Origin: Larix kaempferi
Lineage: Eukaryota > Streptophyta > Pinopsida > Pinales > Pinaceae
Assembly: GCA_027924585.1 (NCBI GenBank)
Contig: BSBM01000461.1
Location: 3,284,501-3,348,500, forward strand
Reading direction: 5' to 3'
DNA: 64,000 bases
The position numbers and the translations under genes were made by a program. Every line of letters begins with the position of its first letter. The stretch's first letter is position 1. Below the pieces are notes generated by a model. It was not told the DNA's origin. It did not search any database and saw nothing but the letters and a program-made list of their open reading frames with translations. Shown piece by piece: positions 44,201 to 56,598 of this stretch.

Positions 44201-46479
44201 GCTTTGGGAGTAGTTACTATTTTATAGAGAACCCATAATTTTTCCATATCAATGCCATCGAATACAGAGTGGACATGGGATTTAAAAGTTTTTTATAAAA
44301 TAAAATCTGACAAATATTGAGGAAGTTGACAAAATAGAACCATCATTTGAAGAGTCACGTAGCATTTTGGCCACATATTCCTTTTGGAGCCTTTCCATGG
44401 AGAGTGTTTACCTTGGATGAGCCCCTCATATCATTTATTTCCATTTTTGAGGAACCACTTCACATTCTGAGGCCTTATTCATTAGAGCACTCCACTTTGG
44501 AGGAATTCTAAAGGGCTTGTTACACATTTTATGGGGGTCATTTGTCGTTTGAGGAGATCTAGGGGGTTAATCCCTAGATCTAGGATTTTTCCACCTTTAT
44601 TAATGGTTATTGGACCCTATCTATTAGAGTGCTACATTTAAGGAATACTTTGGAGGCCATTCATTGGGGTTTTACTTGTCATTCATCCCCTTGATGGAGG
44701 CACCCCTCCCATTCATATTGGATATTTGTATTTCTAGATTTGACCCCCATATTTCATGGATTTTGTTAGAGTAATTAGAGCATTTCTTTGTTATGTTTTG
44801 TACTCTTTGTAGGTCCCCAAAGAAAAGGGGGTCCGAGTGGGTTGATTAAGCCCCTTGGCCAGGGGGCACGGGGGAGCATTTCCCAAAAAAGAATTTTTTT
44901 TGGTCTGTTAAAAGATATTTTTCGACTCATTGTAAACTAATCATGGTCAATAAATTGGGGTTGTATTCTAATCCAAGTTAATGGATTGCAGTTTTGGATG
45001 ATATAATATTGTACTATTAAAACATAATATAATATTGTAATACCCTCTAGTTTTGACTTGGAATATTTTAAATCAAATCATGTAAATGCTGCGAATATGC
45101 TAGTATGGATGTCTAGTGCAGAGCTCAAGGCCAAGGACAAACTAGTGAATGGCTAGGCATGTATAATGAAACATTTATTTATGGACCTTGTGGTTGGGTT
45201 ATCATTCCAATTCGAATTCTATGCAAATATTATGTTGGAAAATAATAAAATGGTCCAAGATGGTTGTGTAAAGAGCACTAGAGGGGCTATGAAATCACTA
45301 GAGGGGAAGAGAAAAGGGATCTTATGGGATATTAAATCCTCTATTTCCAAGTGCCAATCTTATAAATCACCCAATTGCTACCATTTCCCTTAAATGAGCT
45401 AATTACTTCATTTTTATTGTTTTTATCCAATCATTGAATGCATGTGTGAGGTTGGTGAGGAAAGTATTGTCATTTAGTTATGGAAGCATGGGATGGATAT
45501 ACTTCTATGACTGTTGTAAGAGTCCTCTCTTCTATTGTCAGAAGGTATGTTAGATGTATTTTCCACCATTCTCTCATCTTTTGGAGTCTACCATCCATTT
45601 TTAATTATGCATATTTTTACTAGCATGTTTTACACTACACATAAATCTTCCTTTTGTTGTTCATTACCAATTATTTGATTGTGCATTGCCCATAAATTTT
45701 AATTTGGAAACAACGTTGCATATTTGAGGGAAACATAGATAGTTTTAGGTGATCATAGAGGTTGGGAAATATAGGAACCTTTACCCATTGAGTTTTGCTA
45801 CTCTAAAATGCTTGAGAAGCCATGAATAAATGCTATAGGAGGTTCTGCAACAACATATAGCAGATTGGACTCTTACTAAGCACACTAGTAAACACTATAC
45901 AGGTTGGATTTCCTAAGTGAATTGTGGATTGGTGAAGAGGAATTCCTTCCTTGTGTTGTGTGGGATAGTTGGAAGGAGTGCCATGGACATGATGGCTCAA
46001 TGAGATTCTAGATGAGCATTTGGCTAAGCATTGAGAGTAGAATGGATTGTGGGTTGAGAGAGAGAAACTTGTAAGTGTTTCCTTCACCTTGGTGGCCTCA
46101 TATCCCAGCTTGGGGGTGGCCTCTCAACATAAAGAGTATATGATCAATAGAGTGCCTACGATTGGGTGGAAAATTGCTCTTACATACTGAATTGCTTCAA
46201 TATTCCTTGTTTAAAGAAGAGTATTCTCTTTGTATTTATATGTGAAATTATTTTATTTTATGCCTATGATGAATATGCTTGCGTATGCATGATGTGTGTG
46301 TGAGGGGGGGATAGAATTTATTTCCATTGTGTTTTCCATTATTCATCCACACATGCATTTTATTGTTATGGATTTTGTATTATGCACATGGGGAAAAATT
46401 TATAGGCCATAAATTTGTAAATCCCCCCTCCATTGGATCAAATGACGGATCGGGATGTGACAAATACAATGTGATAGAG
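41255..46479. other. Long gene-free stretch
   Basis: Over 5 kb of AT-rich sequence in which I find no convincing gene, RNA, LTR pair or tandem array. Short frames (60-84 codons, e.g. 45166-45393) lack domains. A CA/AC run at 41705-41716 and homopolymer tracts are the only simple features. Confidence 0.45.
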
Positions 46480-46643
46480 TGTTGATAAACTCTTAGGAAT
46501 GTTGGTTTTCTTGGTTTTGGGTTTCCAGGGTAAATCTCTACATAATCTATGTATGAGCAATTGTTAATAGTTTTGTTTTAGATTCTATTTGGTATTGTTA
46601 TATTTACATAGGTTTATCAAATTTCTTCATTTGGTACCATATC
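46480..46643 (+). repeat. Possible 5' LTR and primer site of copia-1
   Basis: TGTTGATAAACTC at 46480 could start a ~150-bp LTR ending CTTCA at 46629; TGGTACCATATC at 46632 resembles a mutated initiator-Met primer site (TGGTATCAGAGC). There is no second copy to compare, so this is tentative. Confidence 0.3.
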
Positions 46644-46769
46644 AAGGTTATTAGCTTCAGGGGGACACCTTTGTTTCTAGGGTTTAGTTGACCTTGTGGA
46701 GATAAAGGGTATATTGGGTTTGTGATAAAGCTATGTTGGAGTGGGATATTTGTAGTGAATCTTATGCAA

Positions 46770-47560
46770 GGAAATGGTGAGCAATTCAAGAATAGAAATT
46801 GAGAATTTTAATAGCCAGAGCCTTGAGTTCTGGAAGATAAATATTTAATATCTTGTTGTAGGCAAATATCAGTGGATTGTTGTGGATATAGGTACATAAC
46901 CCAATAGTATGTTGAAAGAAGATTGGGTAAATATAGAAAGAAAGTGAGAATCGTGATTAAACTCTTCCTATCAAATTTAGTCTTGTTGAATTTTTCTCGA
47001 GAAGACAATGCGAAGAATCTATGGGATAAGTTGGGGAATTTGTAAAGTCAAAGTCCTAGGTAAACAAGTTATTTCTTTGAAATAATTTGTTTCATCTTAG
47101 GATGGAGGATGGTGACATCATGGAAGATCATATAAATGTCTTCAATACTCTGGTATTGATATTAACATGGAGGAAGAAGATAATTTTATTACCTTGATAT
47201 GTTCCTTTCTAGACTCTTGGGATAATTTGGTTGTAGCAATTGGCAATTCCACTCAATCCATGTTAAAGTTTGAGGATGTAGTTGCATCCTTGTTATTAGA
47301 GGAAATTACGAGAAAATACATGGAGGGTGTGACCAAAGACGTTTTATCTATGAGAGGTCATTCCCAAGAGAGGAAAATAGGTCTTGCGGGAGCATATATA
47401 AGTCTAGAGGTAGATGTAAATGTCCATGACAATTTGAAAGAAATGTTGGAAATGTGGTAAAGTAGGCATTATACGGAAATTCCAAATCTAAGAGTGTTGA
47501 TAAAGGTAAGGGATCTGATGATGCTCATTCAATAGAAATTAAACCCTCTACAAACAAAGG
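46770..47560 (+). pseudogene. Gag of copia-1
   Basis: Fragments in different frames spell a copia gag: SQSLEFWKI near 46815, VGKYQWIVVDIGT and LKEDWVNIE, NLWDKLGN-type sequence near 47010, then LICSFLDSWDNLVVAIGNST and LKFEDVVASLLLEEITRKYM (47167-47460). This is the UBN2-type helical gag. The zinc-knuckle region after 47440 (MLEMW) is broken by a stop. Several frameshifts and stops. Confidence 0.75.
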
Positions 47561-47708
47561 AGGTGATATTTACTTGGAATCTATAGGTACACATGTAGAT
47601 CATGATGCATGATTGATCAAATCAGGTGTTTCATTTCATATGACTCCTCACAGGGAGTGGTTTAATAAATATGAAAAGTACAATGGAGATGGTGTTTCCA
47701 TAAGAGAT
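47561..47708 (+). pseudogene. Protease of copia-1, 5' part
   Basis: FHMTPHREWFNKYEKYNGDGV is the region just after the copia protease active site. The active-site triad reads KSGVS where DSGA-type sequence is expected, so the catalytic Asp is lost. Interrupted at 47708 by copia-2 and resumed at 58613. Confidence 0.75.
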
Positions 47709-48465
47709 TGTAAAATCTACGAAACAGTCGGATCTAGCTACCATGGATTCCTCACAGCTGAAATATTTCACTCATTTGGCAAGAAACAATTGCAAACATG
47801 TTACAAAATGAACAAATGATCAAAATACAGAACAAATGGTCAACTTTCCAGAAAACACAAATGATCAAATATTGAGATATTATTAACTGTCCAACCTTAC
47901 AAAATAGATTGGTTCATCCTTATATACAAATAGAAAGGAAAAATATCCACTTGGAGTGTCCACACTTAGCTAGCTTAGATTTACCTCAATCCCCCCTAGG
48001 TTGACCAAATGGTTTTCAAAATAACCCAAACATGTTCGAATTGTGCATGTGAACACTAGGTAAGCATGGGGAACCAAGATGGAGCTCACACATGTGAAGG
48101 AGATGGTTGGGTGGAATTTAGGTAGGCTAGAATAGGCCAAAAACAACAAAAAATGGGATAAATTACTAGGTTCAGTGTATGGGCACCCTTGGTCAAAACA
48201 GATCCCTTAAAATAAGGGATAAGGGCACCTTAGGCATGCTGTGGCAATAAATGCTTGGATAAGCATGCGTAACAACTATTTTGACCACCTCATTGGCCCA
48301 TACTTTGGCCCAAACCTTGTAATCTTGTTCCTACTAGCCCATACAAGTTCTATCAACTTTATAATAACTAGTTTCACACCTAGGAGGCATTATTAACCAG
48401 TTTAGTACCAAATAATCATAATTTAATTAATGATTAAGTTACTAAGGTACAATATTTCTCTAAAA
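47709..48465 (-). repeat. 3' LTR of copia-2 (left copy)
   Basis: 757 bp starting TGTAAAATCTACG. TATATAAGG on the minus strand at 47918-47926. Contains a 23-bp segment near 47820-47842 not in the right copy, an internal duplication of ATGATCAA-type sequence. Confidence 0.9.
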
Positions 48466-48474
48466 CCCCCCCCC
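48466..48474 (-). other. Polypurine tract of copia-2
   Basis: Nine consecutive C on the plus strand (GGGGGGGGG in the element sense) directly beside the 3' LTR. Confidence 0.7.
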
Positions 48475-48650
48475 ATAAGCTAGACTTAGTGGAATATCAA
48501 AATTAAGGCCTTGGAAACTAAGGCTCAAGTCACCTTTTACAACATAAAAATTTATTCGTCCATGTAACCAAGGAAAGAAGGAAAACCACATGGGAAATAA
48601 AACCTCCCCTCAAAAATGGACATGTGGCATATATCAAAATACACCAATCC

Positions 48651-50680
48651 TCACCATGCATCACTCACCCCAAGGAGTGATCTAAGGTAAGTGAAGGTCT
48701 TCTTAGTAAAGCTCTTGGTGAATATATTAGCAATTTGCTCAGCAGAAGGGCAATACTTTAATGCTATGATCTGGTCATGCACCAAGCCTCGAATGTAGTG
48801 CATGTGAATCTCTATGTGCTTGGTCCTCTGTCTATGTACTGGATTAGTGGAGATATTGATTGTACTCGGATTATCACACCAAATAACTATGGGTGAATCA
48901 GACACAATCCCAAACTCTCCAAGAATACCTTGCAACCACACACATTGTGTAGCTGCATTCATTGCTCCCCTGTATTCGGCCTCAACTGAAGATAAGGATA
49001 TAGTGTGCTTCTTCTTGCTTGACCATCAAATGGGACCATGTGCAAGCATAAACACATAACCATAAGTGGACTTCTGATCAACACTGTCACCAACCCAATC
49101 AGAATTAGTAAAACAAACTAGTTCAAGAGATGAACCAGTTGCATAGTGGATATCAAAATGCTTAGTACCCTGTACATAATGAAGGATCCTCTTGGATGAC
49201 TTCCAATGGACCTCATGAGGCTCTTGCATGTGCCTTGCAACAGCCCCAACATCATAAGACAAATCTGGTCGAGAGTAAGATACAACAAGCTCCCAACTAG
49301 TTGTCTATACAGTGAGCTGTCAACTAGTGGTGAAGAACCCCAATCAGTAAGCTTAACTCCCGAAAGGAATGGGAATTTTGCAGACTTACATTCAGCCATA
49401 TCGAATTTATGTAGCAAATAAGAAGCATACCTTGACTGATATTTAGATATCCCATCCATAGTTTTCTCTATATCCAAACCCAGAAATTGTTTCAACAATC
49501 CTAGATCGGTCATGGAGAATGCAATGTGTAATGCACTCTTAACTGAGCCAAGTTCTTTGGTGAAGCTACCAGTGATCAAAAGGTCATCAACATACAGTAC
49601 TATAATTAATATTAGATCATTAATATTATGCATATACACATTTGGATCAGACTTACACCTCTCAAACCCCAAAGATAGTAAAAAATTGTCCATTTTTGCA
49701 TACCAAGCTCTAGGAGCTTGCTTGAGCCCATAGAGTGACTTATTCAACCTGCACACAAGTGTATGATCAGAAATAAATCCTTCAAGCTACTGCATATATA
49801 TCTCCTCATTCAGATCCCCATGAAGAAAGGCACTCTTCACATCCATGTGATGAACCTCCCATCTCTTGGAAGCCCCAATGGCCAAAACTAGTCTTATCGA
49901 ATCCATCTTTGCCACCGGTGCAAATGTCTCTGTATAGTCCACTCCTTTGACCTGAGAGTAACCCTTAGCCACCAAACTGGTCTTATACTTTAGATCAGAG
50001 CCATCAGATCCAACTTTGGTTTGATAAACCCATTTTCATTTCACTATTTTCCTCTTGGGAGGAAGAGGGACCAAATCCCAAGTTTTGTTCTCATGGAGGG
50101 AGTTCATCTCTTCTTGGATGCTTGTTTGCCACCTTGGGTCTTTAGATGCTTCTGAGTATGAATTTGGATCAGATCCAACCATCAAATAACATGCATCACT
50201 CAGATCAGAATCACAACATGCAAAAGAATTGTGAAACTGAGATATAGTTTTCCTAGTATCTTGAGGATCTCCAGCAAGCTCACCAACAGCTTGTATTGTT
50301 TTCTAATCACACTTGGGCCTTAAGGGAGGGTCATGATCAGAATCCATATCATCATCATCTTCAAAATTATCAGAGGAAGAGCCACTACTTACATCATCAT
50401 CAAGAAGAGGATATGTGCATTCCCCATCACCTTGTTCTGTAGCTTGCATGAGCTCTTCTTCTTCGAATTGGACACTTCTTTCAATGAAAGTTTTGAGATT
50501 GGATGGATCAAAGAGCTTGTAGCCCTTAGCATCCTTTGCATACCCAACCAAGATTGACTCCTTGCTTTGGGTCTGCAAGGCCTTTCTCTTCTCTGGAGGA
50601 ATTCTAGCCCAAGCCCTTGAGCCAAAAATTCTGAAATGAGAGACATGTTGATGTATTTGTAACTTCGGAATGTATTTCAT
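48651..50680 (-). pseudogene. Pol of copia-2: integrase end, RT and RNase H
   Basis: From 50680 the frame carries VSHFRIFGSRAWARIP and SILVGYAKDAKGYKLFDP, the integrase C-terminal part, then an Asp/Ser-rich linker. RT follows: KWVYQTKVGSDGS, DYTETFAPVAK, HMDVKSAFLHG, SLYGLKQAPRAWY and the active site LYVDDLLITG. One frameshift near 49280 leads to RNase H: FTNSDW, SSVEAEYRGAMNAATQ, IWCDNPSTI and HIEIHMHYIRG, ending at 48651. Stops in frame: TAG near 50304, TGA near 50040, TAG at 49787 and TGA at about 49026. All catalytic residues of RT remain. Confidence 0.9.
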
Positions 50681-51246
50681 ATATGTATATTGTATTCCTA
50701 TAGAGATGTTATTATTCCTCTATACGGAAGTGTTTGTCATTTATATTGTAAGTGACGTAACTTATACTTGGTGGGTTGTTAGACCACCTTGTTGGGGTCG
50801 GCTCTGTAAGTCATGTGGGTTAAAGGGTTATTAGACCACCCTATTGGGGGTCGGCCCTGTCAGCATTATGTTATGTGGTTAAGTTGAGGTTGGCCCAGTA
50901 AAGGTTATTAGGCAAGTCAAGTCATGTACAAATAGAGTGCGGGAGGCACTCTATGTGATCATTCACTTTCTCACTCATACACTCATTGGAGAGTGGCGCA
51001 CTATTGGAGGAGGAAAAGCTGTTGGTAAGATTATATCTCTTATGCTTGGGTTTTGTATCATGGCTCTATCTATCTCTGAGGAAGTTGAGGGGTTTTTCAC
51101 CTTCTTGGTTTTCCCCGGTGAAACTCTGTGTCTCTTGTGTGCTTGCATTATTGTGTCCATGATTGATATGCTATAGATATTTTGTACATGTTGTTCTCTC
51201 AATTAAGATCCTAGATCAGATTGAATTAAATTCTGAAAAACTAGCA
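50646..51246 (+). repeat. 5' LTR of copia-3
   Basis: Starts TGTTGATGTATTTG at the copia-2 junction and ends ACTAGCA just before a primer site. The phrase TTAGACCACC-TTGGGG-TCGGC-CTGT occurs twice (50780-50810, 50830-50865), a local duplication. No other copy exists here, so the limits rest on termini and primer site. Confidence 0.7.
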
Positions 51247-51258
51247 GGGTATCAGAGC
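51247..51258 (+). other. Primer binding site of copia-3
   Basis: GGGTATCAGAGC, eleven of twelve bases of the initiator-tRNA-Met site; the first base is changed from T to G. Confidence 0.75.
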
Positions 51259-53880
51259 TAGCCTAAAAGAAGTCATGGTATGGCATTTATGACACTTGTC
51301 GCACTTGTGAATCTAGGGCTTGATATAGCAAAAATCAGTCATCGTAGAACTTTCACTATAAATTCATTTTGGCGAGGTTTCAGGATCTTAAAATATTACA
51401 GGTTGAAGATAAGATCCCCATGTATCTTGTGTCCGAAGGAGAGCCTCTAATTCGTTGTACTTTCAGATTTATGATTTGTACAATATAGGGTTTCGTCCTC
51501 TTAGAGATCTCAGTCATAAACTGGTGACCTAGGAAAAAAGGTCACAACTAGGGCTAGGAAGCTCCAAATGAAATTTCATAAAAAGTGGCAGGTAGGGAAT
51601 GGACTGTACTTTCACAGGTATAATTTTAAGAGGCCGAAATTGAACCAGTGACACATGGCACTCCTTACAAGTTCGCTCTCCTGTTTTATCCCATAAACAA
51701 GTCGCGTTATGACACTTGGCATAAATCTCTCTCAGAGAATCCATTTGAGGTCATACCTATGGGGATGGAAATATAACAGGTCAAGCTACTACAGGAAGAA
51801 TTTTCAGACCCTATAGATCTGAAATTTTAGAGTTACACCAGAAACAATCAGGTGCATATTTCTGTCAAAACAGAATTGGATTTTGAGCACCTTCATTCAT
51901 GGCTCCGAGAATTTAGGGTTTTGGAGAAAGTTGGAATTTTTGTAATTGGAGACCATGGTTGGATGCTACTCATCAAAATAGAAATTTAGAGACCAAGATC
52001 GAATTTTTTGGTTGGGCGGAAGGCCGGGCTTGATTAAACCCTAGTTCGGGACTTTCATCGGAAAGGTGAAAAAATTAGGGCTTCTGAAAAAATGGGAATT
52101 TTTGAAATCTGTGATCATAGCTGGAAGCCCCTTGGAAAAATCGAAGTTTAGAGCTTTGGATAAAACTATTTGGTTGGGTGAAGCTTCAGGAAACTCAAAC
52201 CCTAATTCAGGGTCCTCCCTATAGTGAATCTGGAAGATTGAAAAGCAAATTTGAGGGGTGAAACTTTGCAGTTTTCAAATTCTTAGTATACCAGGTTGGT
52301 CAGCTCATCAAGGCGCATCTTTCTATCCTTTCAGAAGTTTGAAATTCAAAGCTTGAATTTTTAGGGTTTCCCTTACAAACCCTAATCCAGCTCCAGATCT
52401 AGTTTCTGCAAATCAAGTGGATTGGGTTAATCCTAGAATAGAATGGATTAGTCACCTGCATAAGTGAAGAAGTTCCAGTTTCAGAGGGAGATGAGGCTAA
52501 GGCATTACATAAGAAGATTACAAGCAAACTTGACAGGTATGACATACGGGTATGTTTCGAAATCTATTCATGATTAAGTTTATGATATGTTTGTCTTCAT
52601 TAAGATTAGTACAATCTTGATTAACTTTATACTTGTCGTATCACCTTAATAAAAATATGAATGCATGATAGAAGATATTCATTGATTAGGGTTTTGACAC
52701 TTATGATTGTACTAATGCATTGTGGTGTTGTATGAGGTTGATGTTGTCCGCTAACATGAAAGGTACATCAAGAAAGACAAATCATGTTCTAGTTCAAAAA
52801 CATATGACCATGGCGACATGAAGACAAAGATTCATCCATTTCCATGGGTCACATAGAAGATCTACTTACGAGGTATGTATAACTTGGTTCTATAATGGTT
52901 AACCTATGAGATATGCAGGTTACTAGAACAAGTCATTGAAGAGAACAAGAAGACATTATGTGGGTATGTTAGACATAACTAGCTAGCATGCTAATCCAGG
53001 TATGTTTTTCCTATATCAAGTTAGAATCCTACCTTGTGTTAGGATCTCTTATATAAGTATACATGGCATGATTGATAATGATTATTCATTGAAGTTAGTA
53101 ATCATGGGTTTAGGCATATTATGTTCCTTACTTTGATTAATGATATGACTAACCAGAAAAGTCCTATATAAATCTTGAATACTAATGCTTATTATCTGTG
53201 TTTGAAATGATCATGACTATACATGCTTAAGATTATTGTGTTTTGATAGTATTAAGATTATACGAATGAATGTATGATTATGTATGAGATCTTGAGGATA
53301 ACACAATGATGTGACTAGTAAGCATACATAGTGATCGAGGATGGATATAAGTTCAAGGATAGGTAATCCAGGAAGCAAAGATCAAGAGGGAGCACACTCC
53401 AATAGTTCCTGCAAGGAAACAAAGATTGAGAGGGAGTCCACCCTAGAACCAAACAAAGATAAGTATTTAAATTATCATTTCTTGCATATTTGTTTGTTTA
53501 AATAATATTGTTGAATGATGTATATGCTTATGTTCCTAGACTTAGGGTGTGTATTATGCATATTAGAATAATTGCATTAATGAACAGTATACTACTAATA
53601 TGCATGCGATGGGTAAGTGGCCTATGGCACTGTACAACATTCCATTGCTACTTATCTATAATGAAACCTCTTTGCTGACATGTTGGGATTTGTGCACACT
53701 CTTAACAATGTTCTGGTAGAGATTGGAAGGCATCTAGAAAGTTACGGGATATGGATAAATGTTGTATTGAAGCATTGGCTAAGATAATTGCATGACTGTA
53801 TGACATATTTCTTTATATGTAAGAATTTGTTCTGAAAACTATGAGATGTTTCTAACCATGCAATTTAACTTGTTTTGTAG
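51259..53880 (+). other. Non-coding leader of copia-3
   Basis: No gag, protease or integrase in any frame. Around 51912-52230 a unit of about 163 bp is repeated with divergence: TTAGGGxTT, GGAATTTTTG, TTTGGTTGGG and AAACCCTAxTTC recur in order. The remainder is AT-rich. The RT frame opens abruptly at about 53881 after TTTGTAG, which could be an acceptor-like junction or a deletion point. Confidence 0.5.
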
Positions 53881-55461
53881 GAAAGATCGTATGCCATCAC
53901 CTACAAAAGAAGGACTACAACATTTGTTCCAGCAACAAAGCTATCTATTGAAGATATTGAAGAATCTGAAGTTCCCAGGATCCGGGATGAAGTAATGATC
54001 GAAGAGTACCAGTCTATCATGAAGAATGATGTTTGGGATGTGGTCCCAAGACCTGAAGGGAAGTCTGTTGTGACTTCCAAGTGGATCTAGAAGATCAAGC
54101 ATGCTGTAGTTGGTAGCATAGAGGAATACAAGGCGATATTTGTAGCTCGTGGCTTCTCCCAGAAAGAGATAATAGACTATGAAGAGACTTTTGCTCCTGT
54201 AGCCAGGTACACTTCCATTAGATCAGTACTTTCCCTAGCTGCAGTGATGAAATGGAAGATACACCAGATGGATGTCAAGACAGCTTTCTTGAATGGTGTA
54301 GTCGAGGAGGAAGTGTATGTGGAGCAGCAACTTGGTTTTGAGACACATGAAAGGGAGTCATATATGTGCAGGTTGAAGAAAGCCTTGTATGGCTTGAAGC
54401 AAGCTCCTAGGACTTGGTATGGTAGGAAAGACAGCTTTCTATCCAGTTTTGGCTTTACCAAGAGTAAAGCGGATTCCAACCTTTACTACAAGGTTGAGGA
54501 GGGAAATCCAGTGATACTACTTTTGTATGTGGATGACCTGTTTGTAACAGGTGAGGATGGGTTGATTTCCAATACCAAGAGGAAGCTTGCTCCTGAGTTC
54601 GAGATGAAGTACTCGGGGATGATGCACTATTTCCTAGGCATGGAGGTCTGGCAAAGTGCAGATGGAATATTCCTTGGACAAGGGAAGTATACAGTAGAGA
54701 TCCTGAAGAGGTTCGGGATGATGGACTACAAGGCCATGGCCACACCTATGGCATCGAACCTGAAGCTTCTGTGTGACGCTTCATCTGAGCTAGTTGATGT
54801 CATGATGTATCGTCAGATGATTGGGTCCTTTATGTACCCGACGAACACGAGACCAAATATTTGCTTTGCGGTGAACACATTGAGCTAGTTCCTGACGGAT
54901 CCTAGATGTGTTCACCTGGTTGCTGTAAAACATATTCTAAGGTACCTGAAGGGTACAATTGATTATGGGCTCAAGTATGATGTGAATCAAAAGTTGAACC
55001 TGCAGGGTTATGTTGATTTAGATTGGGAAGGAAGTGCTGCATATAGGAAGAGCACATCTGGGTGCTATTTCAGTATGGGATCGGGTGTGATCTCTTGGTT
55101 TAGCAGGAAACAGTCCTGCGTAGCACTGAGTACAACCGAGGCATAATATGTTGCAGCTTGTTCAGCTAGTTGTGAGGCAGTATGGCTCCAGAATCTACTG
55201 TCTGAGTTATTTGATCTACCGTTGGAGGCTACTGGTATCTTTTGTGGCAACCAGAGTTGTGTGAAGTTGTCTAAGAATCTGGTGTTCCACGACAGGTCAA
55301 AGCACATTGAGATCAAATACCACTATATCAGGGATATGGTGCAGAGAGGAGAAGTGAAGCTCCTGTATGTTGCGACGGATGAGCAGGTTGCAGATGTGTT
55401 GACGAAACCACTAGCTAGAGTGAAGTTTGAGTACTTCAGAGAGAGGCTTGGTATTATTTAG
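53881..55461 (+). pseudogene. RT and RNase H of copia-3
   Basis: A single frame from about 53881 to TAG after 55458 with three stops: TAG near 54090, TAG at 54886-54888 and TAA near 55144. RT motifs: EYQSIMKNDVWDVVPRP, ARGFSQKE, DYEETFAPVARYTSIR, QMDVKTAFLNG, ALYGLKQAPRTWY and the active site LLYVDDLFVTG, then MHYFLGMEVWQ. RNase H: LQGYVDLDWEGS, ALSTTEA-YVAACSASCEA, NQSCVKLS (catalytic Asp replaced by Gly in CGNQS), HIEIKYHYIRDMV, ADVLTKPLARVKFEYF. Compared with the other copia pols here it is well preserved. The 214-codon block 54244-54888 is uninterrupted. Confidence 0.92.
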
Positions 55462-55601
55462 ACTGACAACACTTCGAGGAAGAAGTGATGGACACATTTG
55501 CAGGAGCCATTCCAAGCATGGTGAGAGGAGGATCCTTCTCATGGCTATGGATGTAAGCGCTGGATGATGAGCATCAGGACGATGCTCCAATTACTGCTAT
55601 G

Positions 55602-55781
55602 TATATGCATCAGTTGGATGCTTTGATCAGTTTGATCATGTATTTGTATATGCATCAGTTGGATGCTTTGATCAGTTTGATCATGTATTTGTATATGCAT
55701 CAGTTGGATGCTTTGATCAGTTGGATCATGTATTTGTATATGCATCATGTTGGATGCTTGATATGATCAAGTGGATCATGT
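55602..55781. repeat. 45-bp tandem repeat
   Basis: TATATGCATCAGTTGGATG units start at 55602, 55647, 55692 and 55737, exactly 45 apart; the last is altered. The period is a multiple of three, so long frames stay open on the minus strand. Confidence 0.95.
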
Positions 55782-55782
55782 A

Positions 55783-56135
55783 TTTATGTATGTATCAGGT
55801 GGATACATTATATGATCAGGTGGATCATGTATTTATGTATGTATCAGGTGGATACATTGTATGATCAGGTGGATCATGTATTTTTTAATATGTATTAGGT
55901 GGATGCATTGTATGATCAGGTATATCATGTACTTATGTATGTATCAGGTGGATGCATTGTATGATCAGGTAGATCATGTACTTAAGTATGTATCAGGTGG
56001 ATGCATTGTATGATCAGGTAGATCATGTACTGATGTATGTATCAGGTGGATGCATTGTATGATCAGGTAGATCATGTATGATGATATGTATCAGGTAGAT
56101 ACTTTGTATGCATCAGATGGATATATTGTTTGATC
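55783..56135. repeat. 49-bp tandem repeat
   Basis: GTATCAGGTGGAT(A/G)CATTGTATGATC-type units start at 55792, 55841, 55892, 55941, 55990, 56039 and 56088, spaced 49 (once 51). The words ATCAGG, GATCATGTA and GGATGC are shared with the 45-bp array, so one probably arose from the other. Confidence 0.94.
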
Positions 56136-56140
56136 AGGAT

Positions 56141-56519
56141 GATCACAGATGACGAGCTTCAGGATGTTGCTCCAGATGATATGCATCAGGATGATGCTAT
56201 GATGATGATCAGGATGATCACAGATGACGAGCTTCAGGATGTTGCTCCAAATGATATGCATTAGGTTGATGCTATGATGATGATCAGGATGATCACAGAT
56301 GACGAGCTTCAGTATGTTGCTCCAGATGATATGCATCAGGTTGATGCTATGATGATGATCAAGATGATCACAGATGACGAGCTTCAAGATGTTGCTCCAG
56401 ATGATATGCATCAAGTTGATGCTATGATGACAATCAGGATGATCACAAATGACGAACTTCAGGATGTTGCTCCAAATGATATGCATCAGGTTGATGCTAT
56501 GATGATGATCAGGTTGATC
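56141..56519. repeat. 75-bp tandem repeat, 5 copies
   Basis: GATCACAGATGACGAGCTTC starts units at 56141, 56216, 56291, 56366 and 56441 (the last reads GATCACAAATGACGAAC). The exact 75-bp spacing keeps a 25-residue repeat open on both strands; this follows from the period and is not evidence of a protein. Confidence 0.95.
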
Positions 56520-56598
56520 ATGTGATGATGTACATCAGGATGATGTATGGTGAGTATTAGGTTGATACTCTGTGGCCGTGGACAGGTTGTGCAGGTAG

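Larger units (their letters stand above)
50646..55461 (+). mobile_element. Copia-3: plus-strand Ty1/copia deletion derivative nested in copia-2
   Basis: A 601-bp LTR (50646-51246) and primer site are followed by about 2.6 kb without coding and then by RT-RNase H (53881-55461). Gag, protease and integrase are absent and no second LTR was found up to 57000. The tandem arrays at 55602-56950 may be its 3' sequence or later expansion. A deletion probably removed its 3' LTR together with copia-2's protease and integrase core. The right limit is uncertain. Confidence 0.75.

Noticed and set aside
56091-56486. 131-codon repetitive open frame on the minus strand, and its plus-strand counterpart
   Set aside because: The 75-bp period is divisible by three, so any frame without a stop in one unit stays open. 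No start context or domain.
55602-56519. Regular direct repeats resembling a CRISPR array
   Set aside because: Units are contiguous with no unique spacers, in a plant retroelement context. They are plain tandem repeats.
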